DNA of 64,000 nucleotides from Microcebus murinus (taxonomy: Eukaryota > Chordata > Mammalia > Primates > Cheirogaleidae), in assembly GCF_040939455.1 (NCBI RefSeq), contig NC_134108.1, positions 49,847,501-49,911,500 on the forward strand, read 5' to 3'. The position numbers and the translations under genes are program-made. Below are positions 51,986 to 62,170 of this stretch, one piece after another. Position 1 is the first letter of the stretch. Every line of letters starts with the position of its first letter. A model generated the notes under the pieces. That model was not told the DNA's origin. It made no database searches and worked only from the letters and a program-made list of their open reading frames with translations.

Positions 51986-52615
51986 ACGCCAGGGCAAATT
52001 CCGAACAATTGGGAAGGGGAAATAATTTTATTCTAATTTGTAAATGACGATAAAACAGCTGATTGTGCATTTTTTACTTTTTTTTTAAGAAGAGCTATTC
52101 CTTTAGTTTTAAAACATCTTCACAAGTCCTTATCCTACGATCCGTGCCCCAAATCGTTCATTTGTGCACTAAGAATGCACTACGTGCGACATGTACATCA
52201 AAAGTCTATCCACTTTGGTTCATAAATACCTTCTTGTTAAAAAGATTAAATCCTTCTAAATCACTGGAGATATTTCGGAGTCTAGCAACGGGCTCCGCAG
52301 CAACCCCATATACAAAAAGGTCCAGCCGAGCATACGCAGGAGTCAGCCCACCCGGCCGGCTCCGGGCTCCGGGCTTTGCGCAGGGCCCGTCACTCAAGTG
52401 ACGCGCGGCCCCGCCCCTGCACCAAGCTAGTTCGACGCGTACAAACAGATGATGTCATTGTATCCACACGCGCGTGACCCCGGAGCTCTTCGCCGCGTCG
52501 CCATTCGCTGCGATGCTTACTCGTCAAGCCACGCCGAGCGCTGACTGGCCGCGGCCACCAGTCTGCAGGCCCCTGACGCCCCTCTCCGCCCCCCGCCCCC
52601 GCCCCCCAGCAAATA

Positions 52616-52623
52616 ATAAACAA
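52616..52623 (+). promoter_or_regulatory. Forkhead-type motif ATAAACAA
   Basis: ATAAACAA lies in a short AT-rich patch right after a run of GC boxes (52585-52608). It fits the general forkhead core (RYAAACA) and could serve feedback control by FOXO proteins. Confidence 0.35.
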
Positions 52624-52949
52624 TCGAGTAAAATTCTAAGGAAGGAAGGAGGGGAGGGAGGAGAGGAAAAAGAGAAGGCGCACCAGAAGCCAGTCCTTTG
52701 CGCGCCGACAGTGGGAGGGTTAAAAGGGGGGACGTGAGGGGGCAGGGGAGGACGGAGGGAGCAGACCTGGGGCGGTGGGTCCCGCCGCGACGAGGAGGCG
52801 TCGGCGGAGGAAAGTTGAGAGCGCTCGGCTGGGCGCGCCTGGCGCTGCGGAGGGCGCTAGGGCCCGGGAGCGCGGGGCGCGGGGCTCGGGGGCGGGGCGC
52901 GGCGGGCCGCGGGGGCGGGGACCGAGGAGCGGCGGGGGCGGGGCGGCGA

Positions 52950-52955
52950 CACGTG
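52950..52955. promoter_or_regulatory. E-box CACGTG
   Basis: A palindromic CACGTG, context ACACGTGCG, lies 86 bp from the second CACGTG at 53036. It is a candidate site for MYC/MAX, USF or TFEB-type factors. Motif match only. Confidence 0.35.
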
Positions 52956-53022
52956 CGGGAGGAGGGCGAGCGCGCGCCGCACGGGCTGGCTGGGGGCGCG
53001 CGGCCCCGGCAGCCGCGCGCGC

Positions 53023-53055
53023 TTGTTTACCAGCGCACGTGGGTGTTATTTTTAA
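53023..53055. promoter_or_regulatory. Clustered forkhead, E-box and MEF2 motifs
   Basis: Within 33 bp: TTGTTTAC (53023-53030), the exact FOXO/DAF-16 consensus in reverse orientation; CACGTG (53036-53041), a canonical E-box; and TTATTTTTAA (53046-53055), which fits the MEF2 consensus YTAWWWWTAR. The AT-rich MEF2-type motif is conspicuous inside a CpG island. Motif matches are seen directly; binding is inference. Confidence 0.5.
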
Positions 53056-53560
53056 ATGGAATGTAGTGCTGGCGGCGCGACCGAGTGGCGGGAGCGTGGG
53101 GCCTCGCGCGCTGGCGGGGGGACGCGGCGGGACTGGCGCCGCGGCCTCTCCGGGCGCTGCTCGCGACGCAGCAAGGCTGTCCCCACTGTGCGGAGCCAGC
53201 AAACCTGGCGGCCGAGGCCGGGGAGCCTGATTGCAAGTTTCGCGCGCTGCCCTAGCCGCTGCGGGAACGACGGTTTCCCGCCGCGGAACGCTGCCTTCTT
53301 CGCGCCCGGGCTCGGCTCCCGCATTCACATTCAGGGAACAAAGCCGCCTGCGTGTCTTTGCCTTGGAGGCCGCGGCAGGCCCGGCCCCGCGGCCACGGGT
53401 CCTGGAGCACGGAGCAGATCTCACACGCGAACATCCTTCATGGCACACATACTGTGGCCACGAGGTGTACGCTCAGCTCCCGACGTGGGCTGTGCCCTCA
53501 CTGCCTCGTTCGGATGCCCCCAGTCCACACGTGCCCGTCTCGTGGGCATATCGCTCTGCC

Positions 53561-55534
53561 CAGGTAGCTTCTGCTACTTAGGGTTGTCTTTGGGAGGGGA
53601 AGTCTGGGGGAGGGGCTCTGACTACTTACTGGGGTTGCTACTCTGCGTAAAGACCCTCTCCCCTTGTAGGCCTGCACCGCCGAGAAGCCCGGAGTTTCCA
53701 TTTGATTTATGGCCTGGCAGTGTCGTTTTTGATGTATGAACACAACTCAGTTTCAACTGCCAATGCTTGGGGCTGGGAAGTAGTGTTTAGAGCATGTAAG
53801 TCAGAGTCTTGTGTTCAGCTTTGCACAAAGAACCAGGAGGCTAGATCACCCAGGGCTTTGCATCGTGGTAACATCATAAAATCCAAAGAATTTTCAATTA
53901 CTGGTTTTAAATACAACTGTAGAAGAAATCCACGCTTTTCCTTTTCTAAATCTAAGCAACCCTTTGTCATTAGAGTGCAGACCTGCAGAAATAGAATGTG
54001 TTTACACTGGCTGGGCCCTTGGCCAGTAGATTTTTACTCTAAACATTTTGAGTGTCCATTTACAGAATGCATATCCCAAGAGCATTCCAAAAAAGTGGAA
54101 GAGTTAAAAGATTCAGTGGATTAACTGAGAGCCTTTTGAGTTTCACGGTGAGGAATAGGGGACACATGATAAATCCATTTTCCTTAAAAAGCTTGCTTAC
54201 AGTCCGTACTGAGGATACAAAACATATCCAAATATGTTATGGATACAAAAAATACTTAACTAAAAGTTAAGTATTTCAAGAGTTTAAAAGCAGAAGTCAA
54301 ATACAAGAGATCATACATACAGTGTTGGGTAAGTTTCAAATGTGTTGAAGATCAAAAACTTCAGATGGCAAGCCTGTACACATGCAGCTTTGTAAATGCG
54401 ATCTTACCTAAAGAATTTATCCCTGTGCCTATGAGCAGACATTCAAGAACTCAGAGACTGAATCTCAGAGATTGTTCTCTTTTAGCCTGAAATTGCTTTG
54501 ACCTTTGCCTTCCTCTTGGAAGGCTTACTTTGGTCCTTCTCCATTTCTTCCTACCACCTTTTTTTTCTTTAAACATATTAGTATAGGAAAGCTGAGTGAG
54601 TTATGGTTGTTGGTTGAGAAGGAATGTCAGCATTAACTTTGAGGTAGAATTGTTAGTCAAAACTTTCCCTGCCTCTTACTGATCAATTTTATACCCTATA
54701 TATTTCTGCGAATGATTTTAGGTGGTGGCTGTTCACTCCATTTTGTAAATTCAGTCACTGGAGGAACAAAAATTTAGAATTCCTACTGAATAAGCAAAGT
54801 AAATTCACCATTTCAAACACCTAGTTGTGAGGGGGTTGGTGACAGAAACCAGAGTTCTCCCTCTGAAGGGGCCACCACTCAGCACCTCTGTCCTAGTCCT
54901 GTTCTCCTTGCACCTGGGCCAGCTGGAGCCTCCCTCTGACCACAGAGCCCAAATTCTAGGAACTGGGCATGCTGCTGCTCTCTGTAAGAGCCCGTTGTCC
55001 TGTTGGATTGGCTTCTATGTCCATCTCAGCAATGAACACAGGAAACACAAAGAAGACAGAAAACACAAAGCCTCCTAACAAATAGGTGTGACCCAACTGG
55101 AAAGAAAGAAGGATCCTCAATATTCAGATCTATAGCTGCTCCCCAGTCTATGTCTGACACCCTCGTTAGTCCCTTTCTCTGCTTCCTCTCTCAGCAAACT
55201 GCTCTCATGGAACACTTTATTGAACACTGTGTACCAAGGAGCTGTAAGCTGCCGCTTGTCCTTTAGGGCATCATTCCAGGCAGGTTTCATCACCACCCTC
55301 TCTAAGAGTATCTGCACCTCCCGTCCTCTCTCTCCCTCTTTGCCTCCTTTAGTCATGACAAATCTGGGCAAAGCCTCTCCCAGGTCATTACCAGGACTGT
55401 CCTGTGATAAGTTGTGAAGGGCAAGTATGTATAATTTCAGGGGTGAAAAATGGGGCATGCTAAAGGGATATTTACCTGAAATGGTATTGGATAGAAGAGA
55501 AATTAGGAAGAATTCTCTCTTTTGGTAATTTGTG
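53561..55534. other. Upstream intergenic sequence
   Basis: No gene recognised. A perfect 11-bp hairpin lies at 54250-54276. Open frames here have no recognisable domains. Confidence 0.45.
54250..54276. repeat. Perfect short hairpin
   Basis: AAATACTTAAC and GTTAAGTATTT (11 bp) with a 5-nt loop, TAAAA. No U-run terminator context, and none is expected in a eukaryote. Confidence 0.75.
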
Positions 55535-55800
55535 ATAATGGTGATAGCCAACCTTTATCACTTAATATGTCGCAGACCCTAAACTAAGCACTCTATTTGC
55601 AGTGTGTAAGCCTCACAAAGGCCATCGAGGTGAGTACAACAGTGCTAAACAGCAAGGGGGTTACGGTTCAGGTTCTGAGGTGGAGTCTGATCCCCTCATC
55701 TATCAGCATGTGGCCTGGGGTTGTTATGTAACCATTGAGCCTTGTTCCTCCTCAATAAAATGAATCTAATACCTTCTAGGATTGTTAGAAGGCTTGGGCT
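55535..55800 (+). mobile_element. Diverged MIR-family sequence
   Basis: 'gatagccaacctttatcact', 'aaactaagcactctatttgc' and 'gtaagcctcacaaaggccat' are followed by 'cctcaataaaatgaatcta'. The order fits one or two adjacent MIR copies, strongly diverged. Confidence 0.55.
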
Positions 55801-56072
55801 GGTTGAGATCACGAATCTAAAACAGGTGGCAGGCCAGGCTTTGGACAGAGGGTTATCTGGATCCATGGCACGTTCTCTTCCCCTGAACCCCGCACTGCCT
55901 CTCCAACAGTGGGCCCAAAGGAAAGGGCCTTTATGTGGTCCTCTTGGCCTGGATAAAAGAGGCTAAGACTAGATAAGCAAACAGAACCCCAAGCACAGTC
56001 TAAAGCTGGTGGTTATCTGGCCAAATTTGCCCCGACAGCATTGGTTATAAGCTTTCCCAGGTGTTTCTAAAG

Positions 56073-56445
<373 letters not shown>

Positions 56446-56642
56446 GTTTCTAAAGTTTTTGAAGTCTGCTGCCAACATTTTTAAAGGAGGAGAGTTCACC
56501 TAAAATCTGGATTTCTAGCTCTTCTTCAAAAATTGGAAGATCTGGTGACACCATACCCACATGTCAATAATTAGCTGATGTGTCCTCTCTGGAGGAATAT
56601 CTTGAACCTAGGCCTCAAAGAATTCCCATTGATAAAATTTCA

Positions 56643-56947
<305 letters not shown>

Positions 56948-59307
56948 GAGCAGAGAGAGACTAAAAGTCTCTCATAGACTATAGATACTTAAAGAAATAA
57001 AAAAGAAGTTTGAAAATATGAAAAAGGAACAAGAGTGTATGAAAAAACAACTGAGTAGATTCTAAATCAAATCAAATACTTCTTATTTGGTTTAGGTACT
57101 TGAAGACACCGGGGCCAGGCTAAATGCCTTATAGGTCATTGATTACCAATTGAAGGAAGTATTCAATTTTTCTTTTGAAACCTAGCAGTAAGAATGAGCA
57201 TTGTGACTACATTTTTAAAATGTAAATGTAAAATATCCTATTGTAAGATCCAACAAATCACTTCTGAGGAAAGGAAGACATAAAGTCAGAATCAATGCAA
57301 TACTTCCGGCCGACTGGCCTCCAGCAGATGGCATCGAGCTTTGTGAGTAGTCTATCTACTCCACTCCTCTTCTTGGAAAAACTTGTGAAGTGAGCATGTG
57401 TCCATATCCACTTGTTAGAAAATCTATTTAAAATGCCTAGTAATTGGAACCTTAAATACAAATTACTTTAAAACATTGATGTGGTACTTAAAAGAAATCA
57501 AGGCCATATGGAACCATTCATTACTCTATATTGCATTGCCCCGGTACCATTTGGCATGTCCACTGATGTGCAAAGTTTTCTGGAATAATCTGGTACTAAA
57601 GCCGTCAAAGGGTGTAATTTAGGGCTTGGGGGACATTAAATCTGATTTTTGTCCCCTCCCACATCCACACCTGAAAACGGAATAAACTTGTGAAATAGGA
57701 AGACAGCAGAGGAAAAATGAAAAGTTTAGCAAATTTTGCAAGTCTGATGTAAATATCAGGTTAAAATTCTCAAGTTAGCAAAGTTATGAGGCCTGTGCAC
57801 ATGTTACAGCAAACCCTGGCATAAAAAAGTACCAAGTAAAGCTACCACAGTTGCCGTGAAGATGGTCTGTTTGAGCTTGAATGCTACTCATTAGTGATGG
57901 TTCAAAAGTCTTAAAAGAAAGCTTTTTCTTTGTTGGAGGAACTTTTGTCTCAGTTCAGGTCCTAGTTGAGCCTTATTTGGTGGCCTATCAGAGTAAGGGT
58001 CCTAATGTATTAGTGGGACAAGCTTATTGAGCCCTTTTCTGCCCACTTTAAGAGGTGGTATTCAAGGTGTCTGGCCTGAGACAGCCAGCGTTTTCCTCAC
58101 AGAGGCAATCCTGGTTGGTGGTTGGATCTGCTCTCCTCAGAAGGTGTCTTCTCCCTTTCTCCACATGCTGGAAAGGGCTCGCCTTTGCTCTGTTCCCACT
58201 CCCTGGAGTAGTAGTTCATATTCCTTTAATATTAAATCACCGTGCCCTCTTATGGTCTTCTTGTGCTCATTCCTAGAGAGACAGCTGAAGCCACCAAAAT
58301 GGGAAACAAAAATCACTTAAATGAGACATATGTGAGGAGGAAGTGTCCAGGCCTCCAAACACGAGTTCTTTTATGAACACATAACATCTGAACCTCACAC
58401 GTTCACGTAGCACTTAGAGTCCTTTTGCGTTTCTCAAATGTCTAATTTGAAGGGTTTTTGTTTTTTACATTTAAAATGGCCTTTATAAAAATCTGCATTT
58501 TGGAAACAAATAATGAAGCCAAGTGAATACACAATCCCTGGGGTCCTAGTCCTGTTTAGGGAACTGACCAAATCCAGTCACTTTGGGTCAGGCCTTCCTG
58601 TTTTCTCTGGAGAGTGAAACTCTTCTTGGAGTTTGTGAGTATGTTGCTAATCAGTAAAAAGATGAGGTTTGAGCAGGTCCTTTTCACTTGTTGTGCCATA
58701 AAAATATGTTATTGCAAATGGAGTGAGTTGTCATGACAACTATGACCAGAAGGGTTCACGTGACCTCCATGGAGCCGGGGAACAAGAGAGGCTGTGGCCT
58801 GCACAGGCTGGCCTTTCTCCAGTGGGTGGGCAGCAGAGAGAGGGCCTGAGGGAAAGTTCATTGGCCTCAGAAACCACCATCAGCAGTCCCTTAGACCTGA
58901 CAACCCTCTGGGTTAAGTAGCAAAATCAAGTTTCTTTACCTGCTAAATAGAGTATCAGACTGGAGCTGGGGGAGATCACTGGTAAAAGATTCCCATGAGG
59001 CCCAGTCTGAAAGAGGCAGCCATTTTGACCCATTTTCCCCCTCCTAAACTCAATATTATTAAAAAAAACTTGTTCTTTTTAAATTAATTGGTCCCCAAGT
59101 GAACAATTAGAATTACATTCCTTTTTCAAAAGTATAAAAACTAGTTTGTCTATATATGTTTTAAGTTAGTTGCCCTCGGCTTTTCTATCATTATTGTTCA
59201 TTAATACTGAAATTAGGGCAAGTCAAAATTCATAGGTCACTGTTGCTTAACTTCTGCATTCAAGAAATATTCAGAATATGAAAATGTTAGATAGCTTGGA
59301 AAACTTC
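56948..59307. other. Upstream intergenic sequence, nothing recognised
   Basis: No gene or confident repeat. Small open frames at 58027-58920 show no recognisable features. Confidence 0.4.
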
Positions 59308-59318
59308 TAGAAGTCCTT

Positions 59319-59677
59319 TTCTTTTTTGTTGTTTTTTTTTTTTTTTTTTTTTTTGAGACAGAGTCTTACTTTGTTGCCCAGGCTAGAGTGAGTGCTGTGG
59401 TGTCAGCCTAGCTCACAGCAACCTCAAACTCCTGGGCTTAAGTGATCCTCCTGCCTCAGCCTCCCAAGTAGCTGGGACTACAGGCATGCGCCACCATGCC
59501 CAGCTAATTTTTTCTCTCTATATATTAGTTGGCCAATTAGTTTCTTTCTATTTTTATAGTACAGACAGGGTCTTGCTCTTGCTCAGGCTGGTTTTGAACT
59601 CCTGACCTCCAGCAATCCGCCCGCCTCGGCCTCCCACAGTGCTAGGATTACAGGCCGTGAGCCACCATGCCCGGCCA
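59319..59677 (-). mobile_element. Alu with strepsirrhine-type linker (antisense)
   Basis: Perfect 11-bp target duplication TAGAAGTCCTT at 59308-59318 and 59678-59688. T-run, complete antisense Alu, linker TTAGTTGGCCAATTAGT. Recent lineage-specific insertion. Confidence 0.94.
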
Positions 59678-59874
59678 TAGAAGTCCTTAATGTCATCCTA
59701 CTTAATGCTATTTAATTCTCTCAGATATAAAAAAAAAGTTTATAAACCTTGAATCTTTCTATGTATCCAATATGAGACAAAAGCTTTTAAAATTTTTTAT
59801 GACATTTATATTTTTAACTTATCCTATATCTGTGAGGATGATACTCTTGTCTCCTTCTTTACCATATGCTTTTT

Positions 59875-59948
59875 TTCCACTTTTTATTAAGAAATGTAAC
59901 ATGCATACAGAAAAATCACAGAACAGTTAACAGTACAGTTTAATGATT

Positions 59949-59980
<32 letters not shown>

Positions 59981-60955
59981 AGACTGGGTCTCACTCTATT
60001 GCCTGGGCTAGAGTGCAGCAGTGTCATCATAGCTCACTGCAACCTCAAACTCCTGGGCTCAAAGAGATCCTCCTGCCTCAGCCTCCTGAGTAGCTGAGAC
60101 TAAAGGCAAGCACCACCATGCCTAACTAATTTTTTTATTTTATTTTTTTGTAGAGACAGGGTCTTGCTGTGTTGCCCAGACTGGTCTCGAACTCCTGGCC
60201 TCAAGCGATCTTCCCGCCTTGGCCTCCCTAAGTGCTAGGCCACCATGCCCAGCCTTTAATGAATTATTATAAAGAGAACACCTGAGTGTAACTATCACCC
60301 AGGTAAAGAAATAAAACCTTACTAGCACACTACAAATCTCTGGGGTGCCCTTCCGCATCAAAACCCTCCTCTCTCTCCCAAAAAGTAATCACTTTCCTAA
60401 CTTTTGTGGTAATCATTTTTTGCTTTTCTTTATAGCTTTCTGCCTGTTTGCATCCCTAAACACTATAATTTCATTTTGCCTGTTTTTGATCTCCATCTGA
60501 GAGGGATCACATTGTGTATGTTCTTTTGTGTCTTGCTTCTTCCTCTCAATAGTATGTTTGTGAGATTCACCTGTGTTGCTGCAATTCATTCACTTTAATT
60601 ACCATATAATATTCCACTGTATGAATTGTTATCTATCTACATATGGTTACTTTGTTTATCTGTCCTAATGTTGATGGCTAATTGGGTTGTTTCCAATTTA
60701 GGGCAATTGAGAACATAGTTGTTCCGAACATTCCTGGGCATAAGTGCCTGAGTTTAGTATATATTTAATAAAGGACTTTCTGGGTACTGGTACAAGTGCA
60801 TCTTCCTCTTCACTCAATGCCAGATTGTTCTGTAAAGTAGTTGTACAGTTTGCACTCCTCCCAGAAACATATGGGCATTCTACTTGTCCACATTCTCACA
60901 GCACTTGAAATTGTTGAACTGCTTAATTTTTGCATTTTCTCCTTTTAGTGATGAT
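59875..60955 (-). mobile_element. L1M fragment (antisense), split by an Alu
   Basis: 'aagaaatgtaacatgcatac' left of the Alu, then 'atcacattgtgtatgttctt', 'accatataatattccactgt', 'ggctaattgggttgtttcca' and 'cacattctcacagcacttg' to the right. These are antisense landmarks of an ancient L1 3' region. No coding potential. Confidence 0.7.
59947..60254 (-). mobile_element. Alu (AluJ-like, antisense) inside L1M
   Basis: Target duplication TTTAATGA at 59939-59946 and 60255-60262. Antisense Alu without the lemur-type linker, with a small deletion in the left arm near 60239. Older than the neighbouring Alu at 59319. Confidence 0.9.
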
Positions 60956-60974
60956 GGATTTAAACAATTCACAT

Positions 60975-61195
60975 TTAACTAAGATTTACTGAGTACCTAC
61001 TAAGAAGTAGTGTCTGTACTAGAAACTTCTGTACATACTCAATCCTCATGAACTCACTATATCCCTATAAAGGAGATGATGTTCTCCCCATTTCATAAAT
61101 GATCAAATTGAAGCTTGGCCATAGGCCTGAGGTTTCCCAGTGGTGGTTGTGACAGAGCTGAGAATTGAACCCAGGTCCGGCTGACTGTGAAGACT
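60975..61195 (+). mobile_element. MIR-family sequence
   Basis: 'gatttactgagtacctacta', 'gttctccccatttcataaat' and 'tgagaattgaacccaggtcc' in the MIR order. Confidence 0.75.
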
Positions 61196-61601
61196 TCATG
61201 CTCCCCACTTTGCTGTGCAGTCTTCATCCCCACTCTTCTTCCCCACCCCATCATCTGAAAGGCAGCTGGCTGGGTTGGAGGCATGTTGGAGGCATGGCCC
61301 ACCAGCAACTTGCTGGGGACCAAGCCCTGGCCTTGGCCTCACACACATACCCTGCATTAGCTAATAGAGTTTACCACCCAAGGGAACATAACAAGAGGGT
61401 CACATGGCACTGACCCAGCAGAACCACATTTCTCTTGCTATAAAGGATTTCTCTTCAATCCTTCTTAACTAGTTTCTTCTGTTTTGTTTAATACCCAGAA
61501 ACCCACTTCCTTCTGTTACAGCCTTAGCCGTAGGGCTTCTGTAAGTCCTTTCGCAGTGGGATCTTTCCTCTCTTACTCTGAGCTACTTAATTCCTTTCTT
61601 T
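61196..61601. other. Intergenic, nothing recognised
   Basis: No confident feature. Confidence 0.4.
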
Positions 61602-61664
61602 AAAAGTGTATGTTGATTAACACTGGGGCTCTTATAAAAAAAAAAAAAAAAAAGTGTATGTTGA
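61602..61664 (+). mobile_element. Minute poly(A)-tailed insertion with target duplication
   Basis: A perfect 15-bp direct repeat (AAAAGTGTATGTTGA, 61602-61616 and 61650-61664) flanks a 19-nt body (TTAACACTGGGGCTCTTAT) followed by an A-run. Same architecture as the insertions at 15452 and 42688. Confidence 0.75.
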
Positions 61665-62059
61665 ATGCCCAGGTTGGGATCAACCTGGGAGAAAGAGCAT
61701 AGGAACCAGGACACATGGCTGCTGAACTCTGCTCCCTCCCCACTCACCGGGCCATTTGACCTTCCTCAGTCTCAATTTCTTCTTCCATCAAAGGAAAGTG
61801 CTGGACTAGAAAATCTCAGAGGCACCTTCTAGTGTTAACATCTGTGACTGTGTTAATTTCTTCAACAAGCATTTATCAAACACCTGTGTGTACCCATTTA
61901 CAAGTAAAACTTCTGGCCATGTCATTGATAGGTAAAATGCCACAAAGCTGTTTTGTTTCCCCTTGTTTACATGCTTGTGGATGTTCATCATTTCTTCATG
62001 GTGTACGTATTTCTAACCATTCCATTTAATTCTTTTTTTTAGCAAGGGCCATCTTTGCT
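61665..62059. other. Intergenic, nothing recognised
   Basis: No confident feature. Confidence 0.4.
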
Positions 62060-62170
62060 GTTTTCCCACTAGACTAGAAGCTCAGTGAGGCCAGGGATTG
62101 TGCTAATTGGTTGGTTGTAATTGGTTGGTAATTGTATCTTTACCATAGCAGACACTCAGTAAACATAGAG
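62060..62170 (+). mobile_element. L2 3' end
   Basis: 'ccactagactagaagctcag', 'tgaggccagggattgtgcta' and 'agcagacactcagtaaacat' match the L2 3' end. A small TTGGTTGGTAATTGG-like duplication (62107-62132) lies inside. Confidence 0.7.

Larger units (their letters stand above)
51251..52329 (-). promoter_or_regulatory. FOXO3: FOXO3 proximal promoter and AT-richer spacer
   Basis: Immediately upstream of the probable first exon is a G-rich repeat (51309-51324), then an alternating purine-pyrimidine stretch (51361-51412), GC boxes, and from about 51.7 kb AT-richer DNA. That spacer holds an octamer-type palindrome at 51958-51985. There is no TATA box at a convincing position. Promoter status is inferred from position and CpG content. 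Confidence 0.55.
52330..53560. promoter_or_regulatory. Second CpG-rich block upstream of FOXO3
   Basis: A second GC- and CpG-dense block begins after about 600 bp of ordinary sequence. It has dense GC boxes (CCCCGCCCC at about 52410; several GGGGCGGGG between 52885 and 52945), two CACGTG E-boxes, two forkhead motifs and a CRE-like TGATGTCAT (52450-52458). It may be distal promoter of FOXO3 or the promoter of a divergent non-coding transcript. The long open frames here on both strands look like composition artefacts. Confidence 0.7.

Noticed and set aside
51068..51997. 309-codon open frame on the minus strand upstream of FOXO3
   Set aside because: It crosses the AT-rich spacer and the probable first exon and is Arg/Pro/Ala-rich from base composition. 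It has no recognisable domain and lies where non-coding leader and promoter are expected.
52720..53448. 242-codon open frame (minus) and overlapping plus-strand frames in the outer CpG block
   Set aside because: Several frames are open at once on both strands, as expected from GC-rich DNA lacking stops. Low-complexity Ala/Arg/Pro/Gly composition and no domain.
55117..55551. 144-codon open frame (minus) in upstream DNA
   Set aside because: No recognised domain, partly overlaps MIR-like sequence at the right end, and no splice or promoter context. Cannot be excluded without a protein search.
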